NCBI GenBank assembly: GCA_029858245.1
Contig: JAOUFL010000050.1
Location: 1 to 11,639, forward strand
Length of the DNA stretch: 11,639 bases
Direction of reading: 5' to 3'
DNA from: Candidatus Zixiibacteriota bacterium
Lineage (GTDB): Bacteria; Zixibacteria; MSB-5A5; RBG-16-43-9
The notes beneath the pieces are model-generated. The model did not search any database. It was not told the origin of the DNA and worked only from the letters and a program-made list of their open reading frames with translations. Each line of letters opens with the position of its first letter. Position 1 is the stretch's first letter. A program made the translations under genes and the position numbers. Of the stretch, positions 1-5,527 are shown piece after piece.

Positions 1-1
1 T

Positions 2-895
2 ACCAAGGCGATCCGCAGGTCCAGAGCGGGATTGTCTGATCCCAGAAGGCCTATCGGCTCATTTATCTTTCTGGGTCCTACAGGGGTTGGCAAGACAGAG
101 CTTGGCCGGGCACTGGCTGCCTTTTTGTTTGAGAACGAAGAATCTTTAATCCGTATAGATATGTCTGAATATATGGAGAAATTTTCAGTCTCCAGGTTGA
201 TAGGTGCTCCTCCTGGATATGTAGGGTATGAGGAAGGGGGGCAGTTAACTGAAAAAGTAAGAAGAAAGCCATATTCAGTAGTACTCCTGGACGAGATAGA
301 GAAAGCTCATCCGGAGGTATTTAACATTCTTCTCCAGATGTTCGATGACGGTGCTTTGACTGACAGCTTCGGTCGTAAAGTGGATTTCAAGAATACCGTG
401 GTGATTATGACCTCTAATATGGGCACCCGGGAGATAAAATCCGGTAAAGGATTAGGATTCCAGAAAGATGATCTGCTCTCCTCTTTTGAGCAGATGAAAC
501 AGAAGATAATGGATGAGCTGAAAAGAACTTTCAACCCGGAACTTCTAAACCGCATCGATGAGATAATCATCTTCAAGCATCTGGGGATGAAGGAGATAAT
601 GGAGATAATCGAGATTCTATTAAAGGATGTATCGAAAAGACTCACAGAGAAAGGTATCACCTTCGAACTGACTTCAAAAGCTAAGGAGTTTTTAGCGGAA
701 AAAGGTTACAACCCTACTTTTGGAGCCAGACCTCTTAAAAGAGCTATCCAGAAATATCTGGAAGACCCCCTGGCTGAGGAGATATTAAAAGGTCAATTCA
801 CTAAAGGCTGTTATGTTAACGTTGATAGGGTAGGGGACGATAATCTTAATTTTGAGATAAAGGCAACAGAAGGGGAAAAAATCAAAAGGTCGTAA
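2..895 (+). CDS. clpC: ATP-dependent Clp protease ATP-binding subunit ClpC, C-terminal part (5' end outside window)
   Basis: This is the second AAA+ module (D2) of an HSP100 unfoldase that feeds substrates to the ClpP protease in the cytoplasm. The frame is open from base 2, so the TTG at 32 is internal and the real start lies upstream; 297 residues are visible. Seen in order (visible numbering): Walker A GPTGVGKT 25-32, pore loop GYVG 72-75, Walker B VVLLDE 93-98, sensor-1 TSN 137-139, an LGF tripeptide 151-153 where ClpP-binding Clp ATPases carry their (I/L/V)GF loop, arginine-finger region NRID 183-186, and sensor-2 GARPLKR 241-247. The LGF loop argues for ClpC rather than the ClpP-independent disaggregase ClpB. 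The N-domain and D1, which would settle the subfamily, are not visible. An intrinsic terminator follows 33 bases after the stop codon. Confidence 0.93.
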   Translation, partial: TKAIRRSRAGLSDPRRPIGSFIFLGPTGVGKTELGRALAAFLFENEESLIRIDMSEYMEKFSVSRLIGAPPGYVGYEEGGQLTEKVRRKPYSVVLLDEIEKAHPEVFNILLQMFDDGALTDSFGRKVDFKNTVVIMTSNMGTREIKSGKGLGFQKDDLLSSFEQMKQKIMDELKRTFNPELLNRIDEIIIFKHLGMKEIMEIIEILLKDVSKRLTEKGITFELTSKAKEFLAEKGYNPTFGARPLKRAIQKYLEDPLAEEILKGQFTKGCYVNVDRVGDDNLNFEIKATEGEKIKRS

Positions 896-928
896 GAGAA
901 AAAGTTTCAGCATAACTAACTTTCTGAG

Positions 929-960
929 ACCCTTCACATATTAAAGTGAGGGGTTTTTTT
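929..960 (+). terminator. Rho-independent terminator after clpC
   Basis: A 9-bp stem pairs 929-937 (ACCCTTCAC) with 946-954 (GTGAGGGGT), with one T-G wobble and an 8-base loop. It is followed by a T-run through 960 and further T-rich sequence. It lies just after the clpC stop and before the next promoter, so it should insulate clpC from the downstream genes. Confidence 0.85.
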
Positions 961-1028
961 CTTCTTTAAAATAAAGAGCAAGATTGTCCTGAATATCTGG
1001 AAATCTAAAGTAGTATAACTTTTTTTAC

Positions 1029-1056
1029 TTGACAATTGATTCAGGGACGCTATTAT
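1029..1056 (+). promoter_or_regulatory. Sigma-70-type promoter for the tandem dockerin genes
   Basis: TTGACA at 1029-1034 is a perfect -35 consensus. TATTAT at 1051-1056 is a good -10, with a 16-bp spacer. It sits after the clpC terminator and about 45 bases before the first dockerin start codon, so the dockerin pair probably forms its own transcription unit. Confidence 0.7.
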
Positions 1057-1099
1057 AAGGTAGATACCTTAAATCAGTGATTGAAGGGAGGGGCTGAAG

Positions 1100-1840
1100 A
1101 TGAAAAAATCTATACTGATTATTCCCTTGCTGTTAGTATTCTATGTTTTTTCGGTGTTGCCCTGTTTTGCTCAAGACCCCGGAGAACCAGATACAGTAAG
1201 GTTTCTGGACTGGGGGTATTATGTTGTATGTCCTCCCTGCACGGGAAGGGCGGTGATACCTATGTACGTGGTGAATGATGAATCTCTTTGGTCTATGACT
1301 ATTCCTTTGAAGTGGACCGGTCCTCTTGATGTGGATACAGCTATTTTCGTTGGTGAAAGGTCTGATTTTATGATCCAGAAATATTTCAGCCCAAACCATC
1401 AAGACAGTACTTTCCTTTTATTTGCGACAATTTTGGCTGGTGACCAATCAATTCCTCCTGGTGAGGGGATACTTATATACATATATTTTACAGTTCAAGA
1501 TACGGGTTATGCAAGTCTTGATTTAACCGTGCCACCCTTGAGCTTCTATCATTTTTTGGATCAGGATGAAAATGTTATTCAGCCTCTTTTTTACCCAGTT
1601 GAGTTTTATATCGGAGAGCAGAATACTCCGCCCGGTGACGTTAACCAGGATGGAGGTGCTTCTGTTTCCGATGTGGTTTATCTTATAAATTATCTATTCA
1701 AAGGCGGTACGCCACCTGCTCACCTTCCCTCAGGAGATGTTAATCTTGACTGTGATGTTACCATAAGTGATGTTATTTATCTCATAAATTTCCTTTTCAA
1801 GGGCGGCAAATCTCTTGAGCTGGGGTGCTGTTATAATTGA
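1100..1840 (+). CDS. Secreted cohesin-like/dockerin type I repeat protein, copy 1
   Basis: This 246-residue protein is probably exported. Residues 1-24 form a signal peptide (MKK, hydrophobic core, cleavage likely after CFA before QD). There is no proper lipobox before Cys22. A CPPC motif is at 44-47. Residues ~50-170 are rich in alternating hydrophobics and resemble a cohesin-like beta-sandwich; this fold assignment is inference. The C-terminus has two dockerin type I calcium-binding repeats: D180/N182/D184/D191 with the helix DVVYLINYLFKGG, then D213/N215/D217/D224 with DVIYLINFLFKGG. The chain ends LGCCYN. The purine-rich Shine-Dalgarno AGGGAGGGG (1085-1093) fixes the ATG. A paralogue follows 40 bases downstream. 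Dockerins normally bind cohesins; the partner here is unknown. No enzymatic domain is recognisable. Confidence 0.85.
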   Translation: MKKSILIIPLLLVFYVFSVLPCFAQDPGEPDTVRFLDWGYYVVCPPCTGRAVIPMYVVNDESLWSMTIPLKWTGPLDVDTAIFVGERSDFMIQKYFSPNHQDSTFLLFATILAGDQSIPPGEGILIYIYFTVQDTGYASLDLTVPPLSFYHFLDQDENVIQPLFYPVEFYIGEQNTPPGDVNQDGGASVSDVVYLINYLFKGGTPPAHLPSGDVNLDCDVTISDVIYLINFLFKGGKSLELGCCYN

Positions 1841-2621
1841 AGGTGAAGTTTAAAAACAGGCAATTGTATGGAGAAGTGATATGAAAAAAACATTAATAGT
1901 TTTTTTCTTTAGCGGGTTGATGTTATTTTCTAACTTCTTGCCTTGTTTTGCTCAAGACCCTGGAGAACCGGATACAATCAGGTTTCTGGACTGGGGGTAT
2001 TATGTTGTATGCCCACCCTGCACTGGAAGGGCGGTTGTACCAATGTATTTAGTAAATGATGAATCTCTTTATTATATGAATATTCCACTTAAATGGAGCG
2101 GTCCTATTGATATGGACACAGCCATCGTTGTGGGTGAAAGGTCTGAGTTTATGCCTCATAAGGTTATAGGTGTAGATCACACAAATCAAATTGTTCTTTT
2201 TGAATTAGCGAATGTAGGTGGGGGTGAATTTATTCCCCCTGACCAAGGGATACTTATAAAATTGTATTTCATAATACAGGATACTGGATTTGTGGATATA
2301 GACACCACCATTCATGTAACAACCTATTATCATTTTATGGATCTATATGAAACTACTTTTCAACCTCTTTTTTATCCAACTGAGTTTTATATAGGAGAGC
2401 AGAATATTCCGCCCGGTGATGTTAACCAGGATGGGGATGCGACAGTATCTGATGTGGTTTACCTGATTAATTATTTATTCAAAGGTGGTCCTGAGCCTGC
2501 TCACCTGCCCTCAGGTGATGTTAATCTTGACTGTGATGTTACCGTAAGTGATGTTATTTATTTTATAAATTTCCTTTTCAAGAGCGGCAAATCTCTTGAG
2601 CTGGGGTGCTGTTATTATAAA
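1100..2621 (+). repeat. Tandem gene duplication, 781-bp period
   Basis: The two dockerin genes are direct repeats at a constant offset of 781 bases (741 bp coding plus a 40-bp spacer), with no indels across the coding region. DNA identity is very high at ~1160-1240 versus ~1941-2021 and at ~1730-1836 versus ~2511-2617, and much lower in between. Confidence 0.85.
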
Positions 2622-2624
2622 TAA
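1881..2624 (+). CDS. Secreted cohesin-like/dockerin type I repeat protein, copy 2
   Basis: This 247-residue paralogue of the preceding gene has the same architecture: signal peptide 1-24, CPPC at 44-47, beta-rich middle, and two dockerin repeats (D180/N182/D184/D191 and D213/N215/D217/D224), ending LGCCYYK. The two proteins align without gaps over 246 residues; by eye about 164 are identical. Residues 21-90 and 171-246 are nearly the same, while roughly 91-160 match at only about one third of positions. GGAG at 1870-1873 is the probable ribosome-binding site. No terminator or promoter is evident in the 40-base gap, so the pair is probably co-transcribed. Both copies look intact. The role is unknown; surface or extracellular assembly through the dockerin is inferred. 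Confidence 0.85.
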   Translation: MKKTLIVFFFSGLMLFSNFLPCFAQDPGEPDTIRFLDWGYYVVCPPCTGRAVVPMYLVNDESLYYMNIPLKWSGPIDMDTAIVVGERSEFMPHKVIGVDHTNQIVLFELANVGGGEFIPPDQGILIKLYFIIQDTGFVDIDTTIHVTTYYHFMDLYETTFQPLFYPTEFYIGEQNIPPGDVNQDGDATVSDVVYLINYLFKGGPEPAHLPSGDVNLDCDVTVSDVIYFINFLFKSGKSLELGCCYYK

Positions 2625-2758
2625 ATTCAATCTTAAAAAATACCTAATTCTAATCTCCTGCCCATAAAAACTTAAGAGTCAAATTTTGATAAAAATTCCT
2701 CTTGCCAAATAACTAAAAAAGTATTACCTTTATGCCGAAATCCTCCGTATAAGCGGAT

Positions 2759-2771
2759 GTAGAGTTTAATT
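2759..2771 (+). repeat. 13-bp direct repeat, copy upstream of rpmA
   Basis: GTAGAGTTTAATT lies 43 bases before the rpmA start codon. An identical copy lies at 3110-3122 at a similar distance before the elbB-like start. It could be a shared regulatory element or chance in AT-rich DNA. Confidence 0.4.
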
Positions 2772-2784
2772 TTTTGTTCGAGGT

Positions 2785-2793
2785 AAAGGAGGT
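2785..2793 (+). promoter_or_regulatory. Strong Shine-Dalgarno of rpmA
   Basis: AAAGGAGGT lies 8 bases before the ATG at 2802 and fixes the L27 start, as expected for a highly translated ribosomal protein gene. Confidence 0.8.
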
Positions 2794-2801
2794 GCTCTCT
2801 A

Positions 2802-3056
2802 ATGGCACATAAGAAAGGCGTAGGAAGCTCCAGAAACGGCAGGGACTCGCACGGTCAGAGACTGGGCGTTAAAAGGTTTGCCGGGGAAACGGTTCAGGCT
2901 GGAACAATACTGGTAAGGCAGAAGGGAACCAGAATTCATCCGGGATATAATGTGGGTATGGGGAAGGATAACACGCTATTTGCCAGAATCACAGGACTGG
3001 TTAAATTTGAAAAACAGGGAAGAGACAAGAAAATTGTCAGCGTACATGCTGCATAA
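2802..3056 (+). CDS. rpmA: 50S ribosomal protein L27
   Basis: An 84-residue bL27, a component of the large ribosomal subunit whose N-terminal tail reaches towards the peptidyl-transferase centre. The family hallmarks are all present: [16 protein letters not shown] at the N-terminus, [26 protein letters not shown], and [21 protein letters not shown]. Length is normal. The protein begins directly with MAHKKG, so it lacks the cleavable N-terminal extension seen in Firmicutes L27. In most bacteria rpmA directly follows rplU (L21) and often precedes obgE. Here the upstream gene is a dockerin paralogue and the downstream gene is elbB-like, so rpmA stands alone. Its 177-base leader shows no convincing promoter by eye. 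Confidence 0.97.
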   Translation: MAHKKGVGSSRNGRDSHGQRLGVKRFAGETVQAGTILVRQKGTRIHPGYNVGMGKDNTLFARITGLVKFEKQGRDKKIVSVHAA

Positions 3057-3109
3057 AATTTTTCTTTATCCTTGATAAATATTTCACAAAGTAATCCACA
3101 AGCTTTCAG

Positions 3110-3122
3110 GTAGAGTTTAATT
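3110..3122 (+). repeat. 13-bp direct repeat, copy upstream of the elbB-like gene
   Basis: An exact copy of GTAGAGTTTAATT (also 2759-2771), located 46 bases before the ATG at 3156. Confidence 0.4.
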
Positions 3123-3155
3123 ACTGCTCTTTAAAAATTTCAGAATTCATTGTCC

Positions 3156-3809
3156 ATGAAACCTTTTGGCATCTTTTTAAATGGCTGTGGCTATAATGAG
3201 GGCACCGATATATGGGAAGCGGTATTACTCCAGTATTTTTTAGATGAAAAAAAGATCAAAACCCTCTACCTTTTCTCTTCACCCTCTTTTTCCCATAACG
3301 AGCAGTCAACTCTGCCGGTGACTAAAAATTTATTTTCAGAGACCAGCATCATTGCCCATGGTGGCTTAAAAGAGTTAAGAGAAATCAGCCCGGAGAGCCT
3401 GGAAGCCCTGATCTTGCCAGGTGGAGAAGGGATATTAAAAAAATTCACCCAGTTAAATCTGAAAAATCCAATCTTAAAAATTGACCCGGAATTAAAGAAG
3501 TTTATCCGGGAAACATATAGAAGGAAAATAGTAATTGCCGGCTGTGGATTGTCCTGTCTGGTTATAGCTTATTCCTTGATCGATATTGTCACCTCACCCT
3601 TAATTTTAACCACCGGTAATGATCCGGGATTATCTGACCAGCTGGAGAAATTAGGGGTTAATCATGTCATAACCAAACCATACGAAGCGGTAATCGATGC
3701 GGAGAACCGTGTGGTAACCACGCCCGGTTCCAAGATGAGAGCCAATCTTGGTGATTTGGGCACAGGATTGAAAAACTTAATTGATGGAATATTGGAGTTA
3801 ACCAAATAA
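3156..3809 (+). CDS. elbB: ElbB/ES1-like DJ-1/PfpI superfamily protein
   Basis: This 217-residue cytoplasmic protein resembles E. coli ElbB (glyoxalase III-like) and eukaryotic ES1. The N-terminus MKPFGIFLNGCGYNEGTDIWEAV matches the ElbB pattern of a G-C-G loop followed by (D/E)G(S/T)(E/D)IxEAV. ALILPGGEG (84-92) is the family's glycine turn. The nucleophile-elbow cysteine is Cys130 in IAGCGLSC, replacing the usual FMCIAP, with an extra Cys134. The end has the typical VVTTPG...G..NLIDGILEL. I prefer ATG 3156 over TTG 3150 because family members begin just before this motif. No Shine-Dalgarno is visible before either codon. The fumarase genes follow 31 bases later and may be co-transcribed. 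Activity (glyoxalase, deglycase or other) cannot be read from sequence. Confidence 0.8.
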   Translation: MKPFGIFLNGCGYNEGTDIWEAVLLQYFLDEKKIKTLYLFSSPSFSHNEQSTLPVTKNLFSETSIIAHGGLKELREISPESLEALILPGGEGILKKFTQLNLKNPILKIDPELKKFIRETYRRKIVIAGCGLSCLVIAYSLIDIVTSPLILTTGNDPGLSDQLEKLGVNHVITKPYEAVIDAENRVVTTPGSKMRANLGDLGTGLKNLIDGILELTK

Positions 3810-3840
3810 ATCCCCGCTAAAGCCGGGAAAGGAGGTATAC

Positions 3841-4683
3841 ATGCGAGAGGTATTCGTAAAAAATATAATCTCCACAGTTAAAGACCTGTGTATAGAGGCT
3901 AACTACCAGTTAGGAGAAGCAGAGGAGAAATCTTTAAAAGAAGGGTATCAAAAAGAAGAATCACCCACCTCCAAAGAAACATTAAAACAGATTCTCGATA
4001 ATGTGCAGATTGCCAGGGAAGGGGTATTCCCGCTGTGCCAGGATACCGGATTTGCCGTGGTTTTTGTGGATATAGGGGATCAGGTTTTCGTTAAAGACGG
4101 AAACCTGTTTGAAGCGATAAACGAAGGGGTAAGACAGGGATATAAGGAAGGTTACCTGAGAAAATCAATTTTAGGCGATCCGATAGAGCGAAAGAACACG
4201 GGTGATAATACTCCTGCGATTATACACATGAACGTGGTCAAAGGTGATAAAATCAAAATCATCGTTGCTCCTAAAGGCGGGGGAAGTGAGAATATGTCTG
4301 AGGTGAAGATGATGAAACCGTCAGATGGGGTAGAAGGAGTTAAAGAGTTTGTCATCGATATGGTCAAAAGGTCAGGCTCAAACCCCTGTCCACCGATAGT
4401 GGTAGGAGTTGGCATCGGAGGAACCTTTGAAAAATGTGCGGAGATGGCTAAAAGAGCTCTTCTAAGGTCAATAGGCTCTCGTCATCCAAACAAATTCTAT
4501 GCAGATTTAGAAACAGAATTACTGGAGAAGATAAACAAATTAGGGATAGGTCCCCAGGGTTTTGGCGGCAGAGTGACAGCTTTGGATGTCCACGTTGAGA
4601 CTTTTCCCTGTCATATAGCGTCTTTCCCGGCTTCAGTTAACATCCAGTGTCATGCAGCAAGACATAAAGAAGCTATAATCTGA
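3841..4683 (+). CDS. Class I fumarate hydratase (two-subunit type), alpha subunit
   Basis: This 280-residue subunit corresponds to the N-terminal half of class I fumarases (TIGR00722; FumA N-terminal domain or TtdA). With the beta subunit it interconverts fumarate and L-malate in the TCA cycle or its reductive branch, using an oxygen-sensitive [4Fe-4S] cluster. Probable cluster ligands are Cys66 (PLCQDTG), Cys183 (NPCPP) and Cys270 (NIQCHAARH). Their spacing mirrors the three ligands of one-chain class I enzymes. Asp68 and His258 fall where those enzymes have substrate-binding Asp and His. Other hallmarks are NTGDNTPAIIH, KGGGSEN and VGVGIGGTFE. AAAGGAGGT (3828-3836) sets the ATG start. L-tartrate dehydratase is the main alternative. 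The fumarase call is favoured because no tartrate genes are nearby, but sequence alone does not decide. Confidence 0.88.
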   Translation: MREVFVKNIISTVKDLCIEANYQLGEAEEKSLKEGYQKEESPTSKETLKQILDNVQIAREGVFPLCQDTGFAVVFVDIGDQVFVKDGNLFEAINEGVRQGYKEGYLRKSILGDPIERKNTGDNTPAIIHMNVVKGDKIKIIVAPKGGGSENMSEVKMMKPSDGVEGVKEFVIDMVKRSGSNPCPPIVVGVGIGGTFEKCAEMAKRALLRSIGSRHPNKFYADLETELLEKINKLGIGPQGFGGRVTALDVHVETFPCHIASFPASVNIQCHAARHKEAII

Positions 4684-4712
4684 AGATAAATAACAAAAGA
4701 TCGGAGGTAAAA

Positions 4713-5270
4713 ATGCCAGATCCTAAAAGAATTACAACTCCTTTAACAGATGAAGTGGTAGAGAGTTTAAAAAGTGGTGACAACGTTTTGATCACCGGCG
4801 AGATGTACACTGCCAGAGATGCCGCTCATAAGAGAATGGTTGAGATGCTGGACAGAGGTGAGAAGTTACCCTTTAATTTAAAAGGACAGCTGATTTATTA
4901 TGTGGGTCCGTCTCCAGCCCGTCCGGGCAAGGTGATAGGTTCAGCCGGACCTACAACCTCAGGCAGAATGAACAAATATGCTCCCCAGATACTTCAGGCT
5001 GGCTCAAAAGGGATGATAGGCAAAGGTGAGATGGGTGCTGCCGTAACAGAGGCTTTGAAAAAGTATAAAGGGGTTTATTTTGCTGCAGTAGGCGGTGCTG
5101 CCGCATTGATCGCCAAGTCGATTACCGCAAACGAGCTGGTAGCCTGGGAAGAGCTGGGGGCTGAAGCTATTCGCAAGTACACCGTAAAGGATTTCCCGGC
5201 TATTGTGGTTCAGGATTGTCACGGTGGCAATCTCTATGTGGAAGGGGTAAAGAAATACCAGAGAGCTTAA
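4713..5270 (+). CDS. Class I fumarate hydratase (two-subunit type), beta subunit
   Basis: This 185-residue partner of the alpha subunit corresponds to the C-terminal domain of class I fumarases (TIGR00723). It provides the rest of the active site. Family landmarks are ITTPLT (7-12), GDNVLITGEMYTARDAAHKR (22-41), YYVGPSPA(R)PG (62-72), GSAGPTTSGRMNKY (76-89), GKGEM (103-107) and AVGGAAAL. Arg35, Thr81, Arg85 and Lys104 lie at or near positions of substrate-binding or catalytic residues in one-chain enzymes. The gene starts 29 bases after the alpha stop with its own GGAGGT (4703-4708), as expected for stoichiometric subunits. A strong intrinsic terminator lies 68 bases after the stop codon. Length is normal. 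Confidence 0.9.
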   Translation: MPDPKRITTPLTDEVVESLKSGDNVLITGEMYTARDAAHKRMVEMLDRGEKLPFNLKGQLIYYVGPSPARPGKVIGSAGPTTSGRMNKYAPQILQAGSKGMIGKGEMGAAVTEALKKYKGVYFAAVGGAAALIAKSITANELVAWEELGAEAIRKYTVKDFPAIVVQDCHGGNLYVEGVKKYQRA

Positions 5271-5301
5271 GGAAAGAAACTAATAAGATATAGAAATGTA
5301 A

Positions 5302-5321
5302 GGGCACGGCATGCCGTGCCC
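5302..5321. repeat. Perfect 20-bp palindrome
   Basis: GGGCACGGCA (5302-5311) is followed immediately by its exact reverse complement TGCCGTGCCC (5312-5321). It has no T-run on either side, so it is not a typical terminator. It is part of the inverted-repeat cluster between the convergent fumarase and guaA genes. Confidence 0.85.
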
Positions 5322-5338
5322 CTATGTATACGCAGTGT

Positions 5339-5366
5339 CCCTGCCTTGTCTCAAGGCGGGGTTTTT
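5339..5366 (+). terminator. Rho-independent terminator of the fumarase genes
   Basis: A 10-bp stem pairs 5339-5348 (CCCTGCCTTG) with 5352-5361 (CAAGGCGGGG), with one T-G wobble and loop TCT, followed directly by TTTTT (5362-5366). It is placed to end the plus-strand unit before the convergent guaA gene. There is no T-run in the minus orientation, so it should act one way only. Confidence 0.85.
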
Positions 5367-5369
5367 ATT

Positions 5370-5393
5370 GCCCAGGCTGAGGGCAACCTGGGC
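5370..5393. repeat. Inverted repeat, 7-bp arms
   Basis: GCCCAGG (5370-5376) pairs with CCTGGGC (5387-5393) across a 10-base loop. It starts four bases after the fumarase terminator's T-run and has no T-run of its own. Confidence 0.7.
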
Positions 5394-5411
5394 TTACCGG
5401 TTTATTCATAG

Positions 5412-5432
5412 GGGCAGAACATCGTTCTGCCC
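5412..5432. repeat. Inverted repeat, 9-bp arms
   Basis: GGGCAGAAC (5412-5420) and GTTCTGCCC (5424-5432) form a perfect hairpin with loop ATC. The left flank CATAGGGGCA (5407-5416) is the reverse complement of TGCCCCTATG at 5317-5326, linking this hairpin to the palindrome at 5302-5321. Confidence 0.85.
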
Positions 5433-5494
5433 TCTTCATCTGTTTATTAATATCTTCTACTTTTAAGGCAAGATGGACTTACTGATTCCCTCAG

Positions 5495-5512
5495 GCATCA
5501 GCAAGCTGATGC
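5495..5512. repeat. Inverted repeat just after guaA
   Basis: GCATCAGC (5495-5502) and GCTGATGC (5505-5512) are perfect complements around AA. It lies 15 bases past the guaA stop codon on the minus strand, so it could protect the 3' end of that mRNA. No T-run follows in either direction. Confidence 0.75.
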
Positions 5513-5527
5513 ACTCCGTTTATCAAT

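Larger units (their letters stand above)
5317..5416. repeat. Nested 10-bp inverted repeat enclosing terminator and hairpin
   Basis: TGCCCCTATG (5317-5326) and CATAGGGGCA (5407-5416) are exact reverse complements 80 bases apart. They are also part of the two flanking hairpins. Together these produce a symmetrical element of about 131 bp (5302-5432) that resembles a small non-coding repetitive or MITE-like unit. That identity is inference. Confidence 0.55.

Noticed and set aside
1229..1243. CPPC in the dockerin proteins as a thioredoxin active site.
   Set aside because: There is no thioredoxin fold around it: it follows a short strand directly after the signal peptide and lacks the family's other motifs.
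2702..2730. Possible rpmA promoter TTGCCA with a 17-base spacer to TACCTT.
   Set aside because: The -10 match is poor, and other weak combinations exist in the same AT-rich leader.
2742..2792. CCTCC at 2742-2746 could pair with the rpmA Shine-Dalgarno GGAGG at 2788-2792, hinting at a translational switch in the leader.
   Set aside because: Only five pairs form and the pairing does not extend on either side. A short match like this is expected by chance.
3065..3079. TTTATC/GATAAA hairpin after rpmA as a terminator.
   Set aside because: It has six mostly A-T pairs and no following T-run, so it is too weak to call.
5302..5321. The 20-bp palindrome as a minus-strand terminator for guaA.
   Set aside because: No T-run follows it in either direction, and it lies more than 200 bases past guaA.
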